Origin: Megaleporinus macrocephalus
Taxonomy: Eukaryota > Chordata > Actinopteri > Characiformes > Anostomidae
Direction: 5' to 3'
Assembly (NCBI GenBank): GCA_021613375.1
Contig: CM038726.1
Location: forward strand, 4,931,062-4,995,061
Length of the DNA: 64,000 bases
The notes under the pieces were generated by a model. That model was not told the DNA's origin. It was given only the letters and a program-made list of their open reading frames with translations, and did not search any database. This document shows, piece by piece, positions 11,201-19,655 of this stretch; position 1 is the first letter of the stretch; each line of letters begins with the position of its first letter. Both the position numbers and the translations under genes were made by a program.

Positions 11201-12996
11201 TTATTATTTCTATTTTATATTGACGGTTATTTTAAAAATTTTATTTATTGTATATTAGTGACTTTCTTCTCAGTTGTTTTAATTTATAATTATTTAATTT
11301 TGTGTTTATTTTCTTAATGTCAATCCCTGTCCATGTAAATGCTCGGCTACATTGAAAATGAGGGTTGCCCTCAATGTACATCCAAGCTTAAATAAATCTT
11401 GATTGATTGATTGATATCCCAGCACAGGATCTCCATGTGTTGGACTATATTGGAATTTTTAACATATCAGCGCTCTCCAAAGACAAACAACCATCTACAA
11501 AATGCCAACTTTCCAGAAGAGAACCAAAATATACTTTACTTTTAATGAAAGTCAATGAAACCAGAATATTTTCTAAACCATTTTGGAGAATTTCTATTGG
11601 TCCAGTCTTCGTTAATTTTTGATGGACTGTGAAAGACAGCTCTAGAGCTCCAAAAAATGGAGATACTCTGTTTTCTTTGGAGAGCAAGGATATCATTTTA
11701 GGAAACGTTCACAGTACAAGATAATACTCCAGGTTTGCTAATGCCAACCTTAGCCAGGCACCCTTACGCTACTTGTTCCCGTTGGAGTGAAAGAGTCTAT
11801 ATATATATATATCTCATGAACTGTACCTGTATCTCTCTCCCTGCTAGAGCATCACCTTTGAGGAGTTCAAGGCCTTCTGTCTCTTTTCCAATAACCTGGA
11901 GGACTTTGCCTTATCCATGAAGATGATTGCTGAAGCTAACCGGCCGATCGGAATGGGTAAGCATCCACACAGCCATCGATTTTATTTATTTTATACTCGG
12001 AGCGCGTCGAGAGGTCTCCAATGATCACCTCAAATGGTTTGGTTCTGAACTGGAAATTCATCTAAGGCAAAACATGGAAACGAGCCAAAACTTAGTTCCT
12101 AAGAACCTCCAGCAGTTGGCTCGTCTAACCACAGTGCATTGCACCTGGAACCCTGGAGCTAGAACCCTAATTAGGTTGGCGTCCTGCCCAGGTTGGGAAC
12201 TCGGGACCTAAGCAGTTTTCCCTGTTAGATATATCAGCTGTCGCTGATATTGTAATTAAATGCCTGAAGACACTCTGGACTTCCAGGAATTTGATATTTA
12301 GTTCCTCCTGACAGCTTGTGACACACTATCCTCGGCCGGGGCGCTCTCTCCCCGGGCGTCCGATGCATTGCTGTGATGACCAGCGTGCTTTCCTCCGCAG
12401 CTCAGTTTAAGAGGGCGGTGAAGATCGCCACGGGAGAGGAGCTCTCCGAGAACGTCCTGGACACGGTGTTCAAGATTTTCGACGTGGACGGGGACAACTG
12501 CCTGAGCCATAAAGAGTTCATCGGCGTGATGAAAGACAGAGTTCTGCGGGGTCTCCGGGTGAGATATCATAATGTTTTCCTTTATGTGGTCAGTCAAGAT
12601 TTTGTAACACTGGTGTATTGGACAAAGCTAATCAGGGGTCCAGGGGTCAGCAGCTTCTATATTGGTGGAATGATGGGAATTGGTTAGAACCAGTGCTGGG
12701 AGTTTATGGAATTCTTGTTTTTTCCTTCTTTAATTCTTTGAACATGGAGAAATGACCACAGTGGGAACACCTGTGGCCAGTAAGCCGTCCTAATTGGTTG
12801 ACCCGTTGGTTTTAGATGGTTTCAGCCTTTAAGAGAACTTCGTTGTGTGAGCACGGTGGTTCTGAATGTGTACGCTTTCCTGTGTGTGCAGGTCCGATCC
12901 AACCAGGGTGTGTCTGGATTCTGGAAGTGTGTGAAGAGAGAGACGCTAAAAGGGGCTCAGGAGGCCCTCAGCCGCAGCGGCAGCAGCCCCTTCTGA
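5147..12996 (+). CDS. micu2: micu2, mitochondrial calcium uptake protein 2 (3' seven coding exons)
   Basis: MICU2 is an EF-hand protein of the mitochondrial intermembrane space. It pairs with MICU1 and sets the calcium threshold of the MCU uniporter (family knowledge). Seven exons are seen: 5147..5229, 6008..6055, 9807..9907, 10292..10463, 11848..11956, 12401..12558 and 12892..12996. All have GT/AG borders and compatible phases, and together give about 257 residues, roughly the last 60% of the family's usual ~430. The first visible exon carries EF hand 1, with loop DIDGNEQVDKKE. The sixth carries EF hand 2, with loop DVDGDNCLSHKE; both keep D1, D3 and E12. Stretches such as EMEFLQFSKG, EDFAEWLL, LDTVFKIFD and FWKCVKRE match MICU2 rather than MICU1 or MICU3 as I recall them. 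The N-terminus, mitochondrial presequence and promoter lie left of the window. No frameshift or internal stop was found. Confidence 0.9.
5230..6007. other. micu2 intron, unique sequence
   Basis: Non-repetitive intron between the EF-hand-1 exon and the 48-bp exon. It contains a C-run near 5500. The + strand reading frame running out of the upstream exon to 5544 is intron read-through, not coding. Confidence 0.6.
6008..6055 (+). CDS. micu2: micu2 exon, helix after EF hand 1
   Basis: A 48-bp exon in phase 0 at both ends, encoding LKIIIGQRKVSRDAAE. It follows a pyrimidine tract and ccccaag, and precedes the donor gtgggt. It corresponds to the family's K-L-Q-K-I-I region after EF hand 1. The short length makes the borders slightly less certain than for the other exons, but both neighbours' phases fit. 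Confidence 0.8.
6155..9110. repeat. Minisatellite, ~41-bp unit, roughly 70 copies (micu2 intron)
   Basis: The unit reads approximately AAATGTGAAAGAAATCAGAG followed by TAATGGTATATATACACTGA/T. Copies vary at fixed positions: GATAAATG or GAGAAATG, GTGAAAG or GTAAAAG, TAATAGT, TAATGGT or TAAGAGT. Many ORFs of 60 to 130 codons on both strands inside it come from the repeat and show no protein signal. Confidence 0.95.
9111..9660. repeat. Minisatellite, ~47-bp unit, with a 258-bp higher-order copy
   Basis: The unit contains GTGAGTTAGACGTAGAAGAA and GTAGAAGGTCCTCACAGCGC. A longer module with GCTGCCTCATAAGCAGCT and GGTCAGTGTGGCGTGCGCG occurs at 9361 and 9619, 258 bp apart. This array abuts the end of the 41-bp array and runs to within 150 bp of the next micu2 exon. 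Confidence 0.9.
9807..9907 (+). CDS. micu2: micu2 exon, FFFGRKGQ region
   Basis: The acceptor is atccag and the donor gtgggt. The exon begins in phase 0 and ends two bases into an Arg codon. It encodes an Ala-rich start (AAAAEDSDEPSTT) and then LQAFFFGRKGQNKLQYLEFC. This matches the family core T-T-L-Q-x-x-F-F-G-K-R-G-Q. Confidence 0.9.
9933..10279. mobile_element. Dispersed repeat C (MITE-like) filling a micu2 intron
   Basis: It begins TTCTTTAATGATCAGGACCC and contains GACATGGTGGTGGTGTGTTA. It shares its start with a second copy at ~17710..17860. The family is common in otophysan fish genomes from memory, and its two halves are partly inverted relative to each other. It occupies nearly the whole intron 9908..10291. 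The class (non-autonomous DNA transposon) is inferred. Confidence 0.7.
10292..10463 (+). CDS. micu2: micu2 exon, central degenerate EF-hand region
   Basis: The acceptor is gtgcag and the donor gtgacc; 172 bp. The first base completes the Arg codon from the previous exon. The protein begins FMEDLQAEVQEMEFLQFSKG and continues with the MDTMRREDFAEWLLYYTNEE stretch. This central lobe links the two calcium-binding hands in MICU proteins. The intron just upstream is a repeat copy. Confidence 0.92.
10464..11315. other. micu2 intron, AT-rich sequence
   Basis: Unique sequence changing to T-rich, ATT-rich DNA at about 11040..11300. A short stretch of TATAGTA repeats lies near 10680..10735. No gene was recognised. 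Confidence 0.55.
11316..11416 (+). mobile_element. Probable 3' tail of a non-LTR retrotransposon
   Basis: The segment contains CATTGAAAATGAGGGTTGCC and CTCAATGTACATCC, then AAATAAATCTTGATTGATTG with a GATT tetranucleotide tail. A conserved 3' end followed by short tandem tail repeats is typical of L2-like fish LINEs. No coding part is present. The assignment is from resemblance only. Confidence 0.4.
11440..11720 (+). repeat. Dispersed repeat B copy 1
   Basis: An AT-rich interspersed repeat with the shared core CAATGAAACCAGAATATTTT and GAATTTCTATTGGTCCAG. Other copies lie at ~21250..21500 (+), 36470..36640 (+), 39150..39330 (-), 39700..39850 (+), 41410..41640 (+) and 45390..45570 (-), with a weak one at ~50390..50490 (-). 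No coding capacity is seen and the class is unknown. Confidence 0.65.
11848..11956 (+). CDS. micu2: micu2 exon, SITFEEFKAFC region
   Basis: The acceptor is ctgctag and the donor gtaagc. The exon encodes SITFEEFKAFCLFSNNLEDF and then ALSMKMIAEANRPIGM, and ends one base into an Ala codon completed by the next exon. The match to the MICU2 segment ending in L-E-D-F-A is direct. Confidence 0.92.
11957..12400. other. micu2 intron between EF-hand exons
   Basis: A short intron of mixed composition. A small palindrome, ATATCAGC-TGTC-GCTGATAT, is at 12231..12250. No other feature is seen. Confidence 0.5.
12401..12558 (+). CDS. micu2: micu2 exon with EF hand 2
   Basis: The acceptor is ctccgcag and the donor gtgaga. 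The exon encodes AQFKRAVKIATGEELSENVL, then DTVFKIFDVDGDNCLSHKEF and IGVMKDRVLRGLR. The loop DVDGDNCLSHKE has all main ligands of a canonical EF hand. The exon is GC-rich against its AT-rich introns. Confidence 0.93.
12559..12891. other. Last micu2 intron, unique sequence
   Basis: A 333-bp intron between the EF-hand-2 exon and the last coding exon. It is AT-rich and non-repetitive. No further feature is seen. Confidence 0.55.
12892..12996 (+). CDS. micu2: micu2 last coding exon and stop
   Basis: The acceptor is gtgtgcag. The exon encodes VRSNQGVSGFWKCVKRETLK followed by GAQEALSRSGSSPF, then TGA. The W-K-C-V-K-R/K-E core before a basic C-terminus is the family's C-terminal helix. No AATAAA lies within the next few hundred bases. 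Confidence 0.9.
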   Translation, partial: VRSNQGVSGFWKCVKRETLKGAQEALSRSGSSPF

Positions 12997-13229
12997 GCCT
13001 GTTCAAAACCACAGTTCTACACACTTTAGTTGGAGTGTTTACACAAGCATCTGAGTGTTATAAGCATGTGCGTTAGAAAAGGGGTGGAGCTAAATTTGGC
13101 AGGATGTAGCTGAGCGCCCCTCTTTAATTAGGGAAGGTGGTGGGGTAGTAAATCACTGCCGGTGTACAATGACGAATTCAACAATGCTTTATTGAAGAAC
13201 ACATGTTGGGAGTTTAGCCCAAAACATAA
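12997..13229 (+). other. micu2 3' flank, probable 3' UTR start
   Basis: Unique sequence after the micu2 stop codon. No AATAAA or close variant was seen before the 27-bp minisatellite. The transcript either uses a weak signal here or continues through the repeats. Confidence 0.5.
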
Positions 13230-14250
13230 ATCTGACAATGGCTCCTACATAAGGTCCACGTGATCCCTGCTTTCCATACAGTCTACACAGGCCCTGCGGT
13301 CCATACACTCCATACAGTCCCTGAGGTCCATACACTTGGTACAGGCCCTGCGGTCCATAATTCCCATACAGTCCCTGCGGTGCATACAGCCCATACAGTC
13401 CCTGAGGTCCGTACACTTGGTACAGGCCCTGCGGTCCATACTTCCCGTACAGTCCCTGAGGTCCATACACTTGGTACAGTCCCTGCGGTCCATACACTCC
13501 ATACAGTCCCTGAGGTCCATACTTCCTGTACAGTCCCTGAGGTCCATACTTCCCGTACAGTCCCTGCGGTGCATACTTCCCGTACAGTCCCTGAGGTCCA
13601 TAATTCCCATGCATTTCCTGCGGTCCATACACTTGGTACAGTCCCTGCGGTCCATACTTCCCATACAGTCCCTGCGGTGCATACTTCCCGTACAGTCCCT
13701 GCGGTGCATACTTCCCGTACAGTCCCTGAGGTCTATAATTCCCATGCATTTCCTGCGGTCCATACACTTGGTACAGTCCCTGCGGTTCATACTTCCCGTA
13801 CAGTCCCTGCGGTGCATACTTCCCGTACAGTCCCTGCGGTGCATACTTTCCGTACAGTCCCTGCGGTGCATACTTCCCGTACAGTCCCTGAGGTCCATAA
13901 TTCCCATGCATTTCCTGCGGTCCATACACTTGGTACAGTCCCTGCGGTTCATACAGCCCATACAGGCCCTGCGGTCCATACTTCCCGTACAGTCCCTGCG
14001 GTGCATACAGCCCATACAGTCCCTGCGGTCCATACTTCCCGTACAGTCCCTGCAGTCCATACACTTGGTACAGTCCCTGCGGCCCATACACTCCATACTC
14101 TTCCTATAGTCCATACTTTCCGTACAGTCCTCTGTACAGTCTGATTGGAAAGCAGGGTTTTTTTTATATGAGCCATGCGTCCAATATGGCCCCTGCGGTC
14201 CATGTGATCCATGTGGCCCCTAAAGTCCATACAGTATGTACTGTTCCTGT
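13230..14250. repeat. Minisatellite, 27-bp unit, over 30 copies
   Basis: The unit is CATACTTCCCGTACAGTCCC plus TGCGGTG or TGAGGTC. Because 27 is a multiple of three, several frames stay open. On the - strand 13189..14091 reads as about 300 codons of GLYGKYGPQ-type nonapeptides. Variant units (QVY, EMHGNY) form a higher-order pattern: the CATGCATTTCCTG unit is at 13608, 13743 and 13905, that is 5 and 6 units apart. No signal peptide, unique N-terminus or splice structure supports a gene. Confidence 0.92.
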
Positions 14251-14339
14251 GGTCCATACAGTCCTGTTTGGGCAACTTGTGTATTGTAATTGGGAGTTTA
14301 TTATACTTGGAGTTTACTAGGGTCCTCATAGCAAACTCT

Positions 14340-14815
14340 TAGCAACACCTTCCAACCATCTGGGATACCATAGCAACTGCCAACAAAATACTAAAGCAAC
14401 TACTTGGGATGTCATAGTAACCGTTTAGGATCCCATGGTAACCGCCTTGCAAACACCTTGCAACCATCTGGGATACCATAGCAACTGCCAACAAAATACT
14501 AAAGCAACTACTTGGAATGTGATAGTAACCATTTAGGATACCATGGTAACCACCTTGCAAACACCTTGCAACAATCTGGGATACCATAGCAACTGCCAAC
14601 AAAATACTAAAGCAACTACTTGGGATGTGATAGTAACCATTTAGGATACCATGGTAACCGCCTTGCAAACACCTTGCAACCATCTGGGATACCATAGCAA
14701 CTGCCAACAAAATACTAAAGCAACTACTTGGGATGTGATAGTAACCATTTAGGATACCATGGAAACCGCCTTGCAAACACCTTGCAACCATCTGGGATAC
14801 AATAGCAGCTGCCTA
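14340..14815. repeat. Tandem repeat, 108-bp unit, ~4.5 copies
   Basis: TGGGATACCATAGCAACTGC starts units at 14361, 14469, 14577 and 14685, with a partial one at 14793, exactly 108 bp apart. The unit is made of smaller similar pieces (GGGATACCATAGCAAC, GGATACCATGGTAACC). The 150-codon - strand frame across it is an effect of the unit length. A diverged relative is at 16500..17040. Confidence 0.92.
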
Positions 14816-14921
14816 CCAACAACATAGCAACCATCAATATAATGAACCCGCAGTGATAATAAACTCCCATCTAATAAACTTGCAGTATGATAACCACACA
14901 GTATATAAACTCCCAGTGTAA

Positions 14922-15588
14922 TACACTCCCCACTTACTAAACTCCCAGTGTAATGCACTCCCCACTTACTAAACTCCCAGTGTAATACACTCCCCACTTA
15001 CTAAACTCCCAGTGTAATGCACTCCCCACTTACTAAACTCCCAGTGTAATGCACTCCCCACTTACTAAACTCCCAGTGTAATACACTCCCCACTTACTAA
15101 ACTCCCAGTGTAATACACTCCCCACTTACTAAACTCCCAGTGTAATACACTCCCCACTTACTAAACTCCCAGTGTAATACACTCCCCACTTACTAAACTC
15201 CCAGTGTAATACACTCCCCACTTACTAAACTCCCAGTGTAATACACTCCCCACTTACTAAACTCCCAGTGTAATGCACTCCCCACTTACTAAACTCCCAG
15301 TGTAATACACTCCCCACTTACTAAACTCCCAGTGTAATACACTCCCCACTTACTAAACTCCCAGTGTAATGCACTCCCCACTTACTAAACTCCCAGTGTA
15401 ATACACTCCCCACTTACTAAACTCCCAGTGTAATGCACTCCCCACTTACTAAACTCCCAGTGTAATACACTCCCCACTTACTAAACTCCCAGTGTAATGC
15501 ACTCCCCACTTACTAAACTCCCAGTGTAATACACTCCCCACTTACTAAACTCCCCGTGTAATACACTCCCCACTTACTAAACTCCCAG
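14922..15588. repeat. Minisatellite, 32-bp unit, ~21 copies
   Basis: The unit is AAACTCCCAGTGTAATACAC followed by TCCCCACTTACT. The commonest variant is TAATGCAC for TAATACAC. Copies are nearly identical. The block begins less well ordered at ~14870. Confidence 0.94.
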
Positions 15589-15876
15589 CATGCGTTCTCT
15601 GAGGTAAAGAGTTAACAGAGACTCTCCAGAGACGTTTTATGACGTGTGGCTTTCAGGCTGAATATCTAAAGGAAAGGACGATGACGGTATGTTTCGGAGA
15701 TGTTTACGAGGACTGTCAGTCTGTTATTTGCGGCGTGGTACTATGAAATTTCGTCCAGATGTTCCAGACAGATCAAAGAAACAGGCCCTCGGTGTGAGCT
15801 GCTTCACTCTCCGCGTTAAAGGAGACGAAAGGAAGCGATTTCTCTGCGTTTGAGGCTTTAATAATGTGATACTTGC

Positions 15877-15909
<33 letters not shown>

Positions 15910-16499
15910 GCTTGACCGGCACTGAGCTTCACGTAAGGCTTGGGTGTAGTGTTGTTTACACGTTTCCTTTATTTTGTAATTTATTGGGTGACGCTTCGTT
16001 GTTCTTCCATCACTGTGATAGATGTTCCTCGCGTGATGTTTCCTGTGGGGTTTTTTTTTCTGCATAAACTACTTCGTATTCTGGGGCTGTTGGTTTAAGT
16101 CTGTTTACCGAACAGCTTGTTTACACAGCGGCGGGATTTTGGGATTAAAGGGGAATTTCACTGACTTTTCAAACGCTCTGCGTTATTCAAGTGCTGTAAT
16201 TAATTCATTGAGTCGTTCAGAGTCAGGCCTGTTCACAGTGGTGGTGAATGGAACCAGACGTCCACCTCTAAAAGCTCCCTCACTTATTACATGAAATGGT
16301 TATGAATAGACTGCCTGATGGCTGAGATGCAGCTTATGCGAAAGTTTGGGTACGATGGTCACATGATGAAGAAAGGTCACATGACCTTCCACTAAGGAAG
16401 TTCTTAGTGTAAGTTAGTGAAAACACAGTGTCTGTTTATAATATTTAATATAAACCAGTCAAAAGTCTGTTCGTCCACCTATAAATCCTGATCATAAAG
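15589..16499. other. Intergenic or micu2 3' UTR, unique sequence
   Basis: Mostly unique sequence with a (TAA)n run at about 15879..15908. No convincing ORF was found on either strand. It could be part of a long micu2 3' UTR. Confidence 0.45.
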
Positions 16500-17045
16500 T
16501 TATATACTGTGATATGAGGGCCAGTTGCCTAGCAGCATCCTAGCAACAACTTACACTGCATAGTACCACCTTACAACATCTTTGCAACCATCTGGAATAC
16601 CAAAGCAACCACTTGGCAACACATTAGCCAACATCTGGGATGCCTTAGCAACTACCACTTTACAACCATTTAAAACACCATGGCCACTGCCTAACAACGC
16701 CCTAGCAACCGCTTGAGATATTACAGCAACCACCTTGCAACATTCTAGCGCCTACTTGGATGCCATCTAGGATGCCTTAGCAACTGCCTAACGACAACCT
16801 ACTAATTACTTGGAATACCAAAGCTACCACCTTACATCTTATCATCTCGAAACCACTTGGGATACCATAGCAACCACTTAGAAAACATAGCAACACATTA
16901 GCCATCATCTGGGATGCCAAAGTAGCTGCAACAACCAACGAATCACTTGGGATATTATAGCGACCATGTAGCGACACCCTAACAACCACTTGGGATACCA
17001 CAGCAACCACTTGAGATCCCATAGCAACCTTTTGCAACCATAGTC
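16500..17045. repeat. Diverged tandem repeat related to the 108-bp family
   Basis: It is built from imperfect units containing CAACCACTTGGGATACCATA and GCAACCACCTTGCAACA. The words match the 108-bp array at 14340..14815, but with far more divergence. This type of sequence recurs in fish genomes (recall). Confidence 0.75.
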
Positions 17046-17049
17046 TAGA

Positions 17050-17330
17050 ATTTAATATACACTACCAGTCGAGAGTTTGAGCACACCTACATGAATGTTC
17101 AGTTAAAGAAAGTTTATTGGTTTTAAAAGTCCTTTTTTAAGAGCTGATTTCTGAGCAGGGTCACTGGTGGTTTCGTATAGTAAAATAAGAAGGTTCTGGG
17201 TTGTAGTCCAGTGTTCTCCTTGATCCCACTCATCAGCTTGTGAAACGCCCATCGCTGGGTTTAAGTGGGTGAGCAGGAAAAACACTACAGTGTGCAGGAC
17301 AGTTGTGGACATGGTGACCGCTGGTTCCCG
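17050..17330. mobile_element. Tc1-like transposon end fragment
   Basis: The segment begins ACACTACCAGTCGAGAGTTT followed by GAGCACACCTACATGAATG. It resembles the fish Tc1-type terminal repeat CAGTCAAAAGTTTGGACACACC. Only one end is recognised and no transposase was identified. Confidence 0.5.
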
Positions 17331-17593
17331 TCACCACCACTCGAGTCTCTGCAATCAAGCAGCTCACTCTGAATGACTCTGTTTACATCGCCCTTGTGTT
17401 ACGCAGAAAATCCTTTGAAAAACTGGTGGAGCTGCCCTTTTTTTTCGTCTGGGGTCTTTAGTGGGGATTGGACTTGACTGGTGGGCGGTGCTTTTACTGT
17501 ATTTGTCTCTTGACTTGATTTGAATGTGATCTGTCTCAGTGCTGTCTTTGTATCAGTGGCTTATATGTGAAAAGACTGTCACGTTAAATAACT

Positions 17594-17599
17594 ATTAAA
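17594..17599 (+). terminator. Candidate poly(A) signal ATTAAA
   Basis: ATTAAA is followed within 10 to 45 bases by GT-rich sequence (GTGAGTTTGGGTGAAGAG and GTGTTGGTCTTG), which fits a cleavage signal and downstream element. If used by micu2 the 3' UTR would be about 4.6 kb and would contain all the spacer minisatellites. It could also be chance. Confidence 0.3.
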
Positions 17600-17639
17600 T
17601 GTGAGTTTGGGTGAAGAGATGAGTGTTGGTCTTGTTTAT

Positions 17640-17857
17640 CAGCTCCACTGACCATACAGGAGCTCCACTTACAGACTGTAGTTTATCTGATTCTCTGTAT
17701 ACTTTATTAATCTGTTCTTTAATGATCAGGACCCCCACAGGACCCCCACAGAGCAGGTACTATTAGAGAGGTGGGTCATTCTCAGCACTGCAGTGACACT
17801 GACATGGTGGTGGTGTGTTAATGTGTGTTGTTCAAACACTGTATCCACTCACTGTCT

Positions 17858-17860
<3 letters not shown>
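17640..17860. mobile_element. Dispersed repeat C, second copy
   Basis: It shares TTCTTTAATGATCAGGACCC, GAGCAGGTACTATTAG and GACATGGTGGTGGTGTGTTA with the copy at 9933. It is truncated at the right by a TA microsatellite. Confidence 0.65.

Positions 17861-17895
<35 letters not shown>
17860..17895. repeat. (AT)n microsatellite
   Basis: An uninterrupted AT dinucleotide run directly after repeat C. Confidence 0.95.
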
Positions 17896-17898
<3 letters not shown>

Positions 17899-18035
17899 TG
17901 AGTGACTATATATCATGGCCTTAATTATTCAGAAAATTTAAAAAAATGGTGAAACTTCCCTTCAAAGAATTATATTACTTTTATATTATAATGATATTAC
18001 TTTTTGTCTTCTTTGTGATTATTAAAGATATGTTT

Positions 18036-18122
18036 TATAATAATAATATTAATAATAATAATAATCATAATAATAATAATAATAATAACAATAATAATAA
18101 TTATTATTATTATTATTATTAT
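18036..18122. repeat. (AAT/ATT)n microsatellite
   Basis: AATAAT changes to TTATTATT and so forms a potential hairpin. It lies about 60 bp before the start of the GC-rich nova2 promoter region. Confidence 0.9.
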
Positions 18123-18159
18123 TTACATCCGGAATGAGAGGCTACAGGTATTTTTTTAG

Positions 18160-18939
18160 CCACCAGCGCGTCCTCAAGCCCCGCCCCTCCTTCGTTCGGA
18201 TTGGCTACGCGTTCACTCAATCATCTTCGGGACGCTTTGGGGACTGCTTTTGAGTTCGAGCAGCTTAGCCAATCACCGCGCAGGAGGTGCGTACTATTAA
18301 CCAATCCCAACGCAGCAGGGCGGGGCGTGTCGGAATACGGGCGGGAAAAAAAGCAGCGCGCGAGCAGTCTCTGAGGCAACCAGAAATTTGGTTTGAAGAC
18401 GAGCGACGCTTTTCTGTGTTTCTCTCGTTTCTTTCGCTAATAAACCAACAAAAAACACACAGAAAGGACGAAGACGGGTTGTTCGCCGTTTTGTTTTTCT
18501 TTGTTCGGGTTAAAGCGACGCGAACGTTGACTATTCTTAGGAATTGTTTCGTTGTTGTTTACGGTTCGAGCTAAACGCACGATTTTCGGCGGCGAGAAGC
18601 CTCAACGGGTTTTTATATTTAGCGCGAGATGCGCGCGCGCGAGTGATAGAGAGAGAGAGAGTGAGAGAGAGAGGAGTGTGATAGAGTGAGAGAGAGACAG
18701 ACAGAGAGAGAGATAGAGAGAGAGAGGAGTGTGATAGCGAAAGAGTGTTAGAGAGAGAGAGAGAGAGAGGTGAACGCTCGCGCCGCCTCAGTTGCTTTTC
18801 GCGCCTTATAAAAAAAATAACCTGAAGAAGAGACGCGAAGCGGGGACCCGGTGGACGTTCCTGTCCGTTTTCCGCTTCGTCTCGTGTTTGTTTGTGTCGC
18901 TCCGGCCGGTGAGTTTATGCCCCCCGGGCCGGTGGGAGG
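18160..18939 (+). promoter_or_regulatory. nova2: nova2 promoter and 5' UTR, CpG-rich
   Basis: Base composition switches from AT-rich to GC/CpG-rich at ~18160. Seen directly: GC boxes at 18179..18187 (CCCCGCCCC) and 18318..18326 (GGGCGGGGC); NF-Y boxes at 18200 (ATTGG), 18269 (CCAAT) and 18301 (CCAAT); an E2F-like TTTTCGCGCC at 18796..18805; and a TATA-like TTATAAAAAAA at 18806..18816. The upstream CCAAT/GC cluster suggests dispersed initiation at ~18350..18450. The TATA-like box would place a start near 18835. A GA-rich run (~18640..18770) lies in the 5' UTR if the upstream start is used. Confidence 0.7.
18640..18772. repeat. (GA)n-rich tract in nova2 5' region
   Basis: Imperfect GAGAGA tracts separated by GTGTGATAG spacers. 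In vertebrate promoters such tracts can bind GAGA-type factors, but here it is noted as a simple repeat. Confidence 0.85.
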
Positions 18940-18943
18940 ATGA
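18917..18943 (+). promoter_or_regulatory. nova2: Upstream ORF overlapping the nova2 start codon
   Basis: An eight-codon ORF (MPPGPVGG) whose TGA at 18941..18943 overlaps the main ATG at 18940..18942 as ATGA, in another frame. Ribosomes that use it would end exactly at the main start, a layout suited to termination-reinitiation or to repression. Confidence 0.6.
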
Positions 18944-19072
18944 TAGCCGGAGGGCCGCTTCAGCACAACGGGCTGCAGCCGCTCACCGAGCCGGAGAGCC
19001 TTGACTCCCGCAAGAGACCGTTAGAAACTCCGGCAGAAGCGGCGGGGAGCACCAAGAGAACCAACACCGGGG
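18940..19072 (+). CDS. nova2: nova2 exon 1 coding part, nuclear localisation signal
   Basis: The ATG has A at -3 and follows GGGAGG. The exon encodes [20 protein letters not shown] and then [20 protein letters not shown] plus TNTG, and ends one base into a Glu codon before the donor gtaaga. Vertebrate NOVA1 also starts with a short M-x-A-x-x-P-I-Q-Q-N-G-like segment, which supports this start. Confidence 0.9.
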
Positions 19073-19595
19073 GTAAGAGAACCGAGAGCGGGGTAGATAC
19101 GAGCTAAATGTGGTTTAGCCGTGGGGTACGTTTTGAGGTGGGCTAACCATGAGGTAACTGTGAGTGTAAGATGTGTTTTTGGTGGTGGGGGGGTGATTTG
19201 GGGTACCTGCTGGTTAATGTTGTGCTGGATGATGTCCGTTATATCGATATATCGATATTAGTCACACAGACTGCTGAGCGATATCAGTAAAGATCAGGAC
19301 GCACAGACTCACAGAACACTTACAAAACAGAACAAGTAGCTGTAGCTGCCTGTCAGGTTCATATCTGGTGAACTGTGTTTATAGAGCTGTGTATGGTTCT
19401 AGTTAGAGTCTGAGAGATGTTTGTTTGGAAGTCAGTCAGTTGTAGGCAGCCTGCCTCTAATATGAAGGGTTACAATAAATAACCATACAAATATTGGGTT
19501 ACAGACTGATTACCTGATAAAAAGCCTAATCCAAAGAATTACAAGCATCACTTGTCCTTTCATATAATAATAATAAATACAAATCAAAATTAGTT

Positions 19596-19655
<60 letters not shown>

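Noticed and set aside
13260..14144. Four overlapping frames of about 250-300 codons on both strands
   Set aside because: They are the same 27-bp repeat read in different frames. The period is a multiple of three, so open frames are expected without selection.
18287..18574. 95-codon frame in the nova2 promoter region
   Set aside because: It crosses CCAAT and GC boxes, has no domain and is explained by CpG-rich 5' sequence with few stops.
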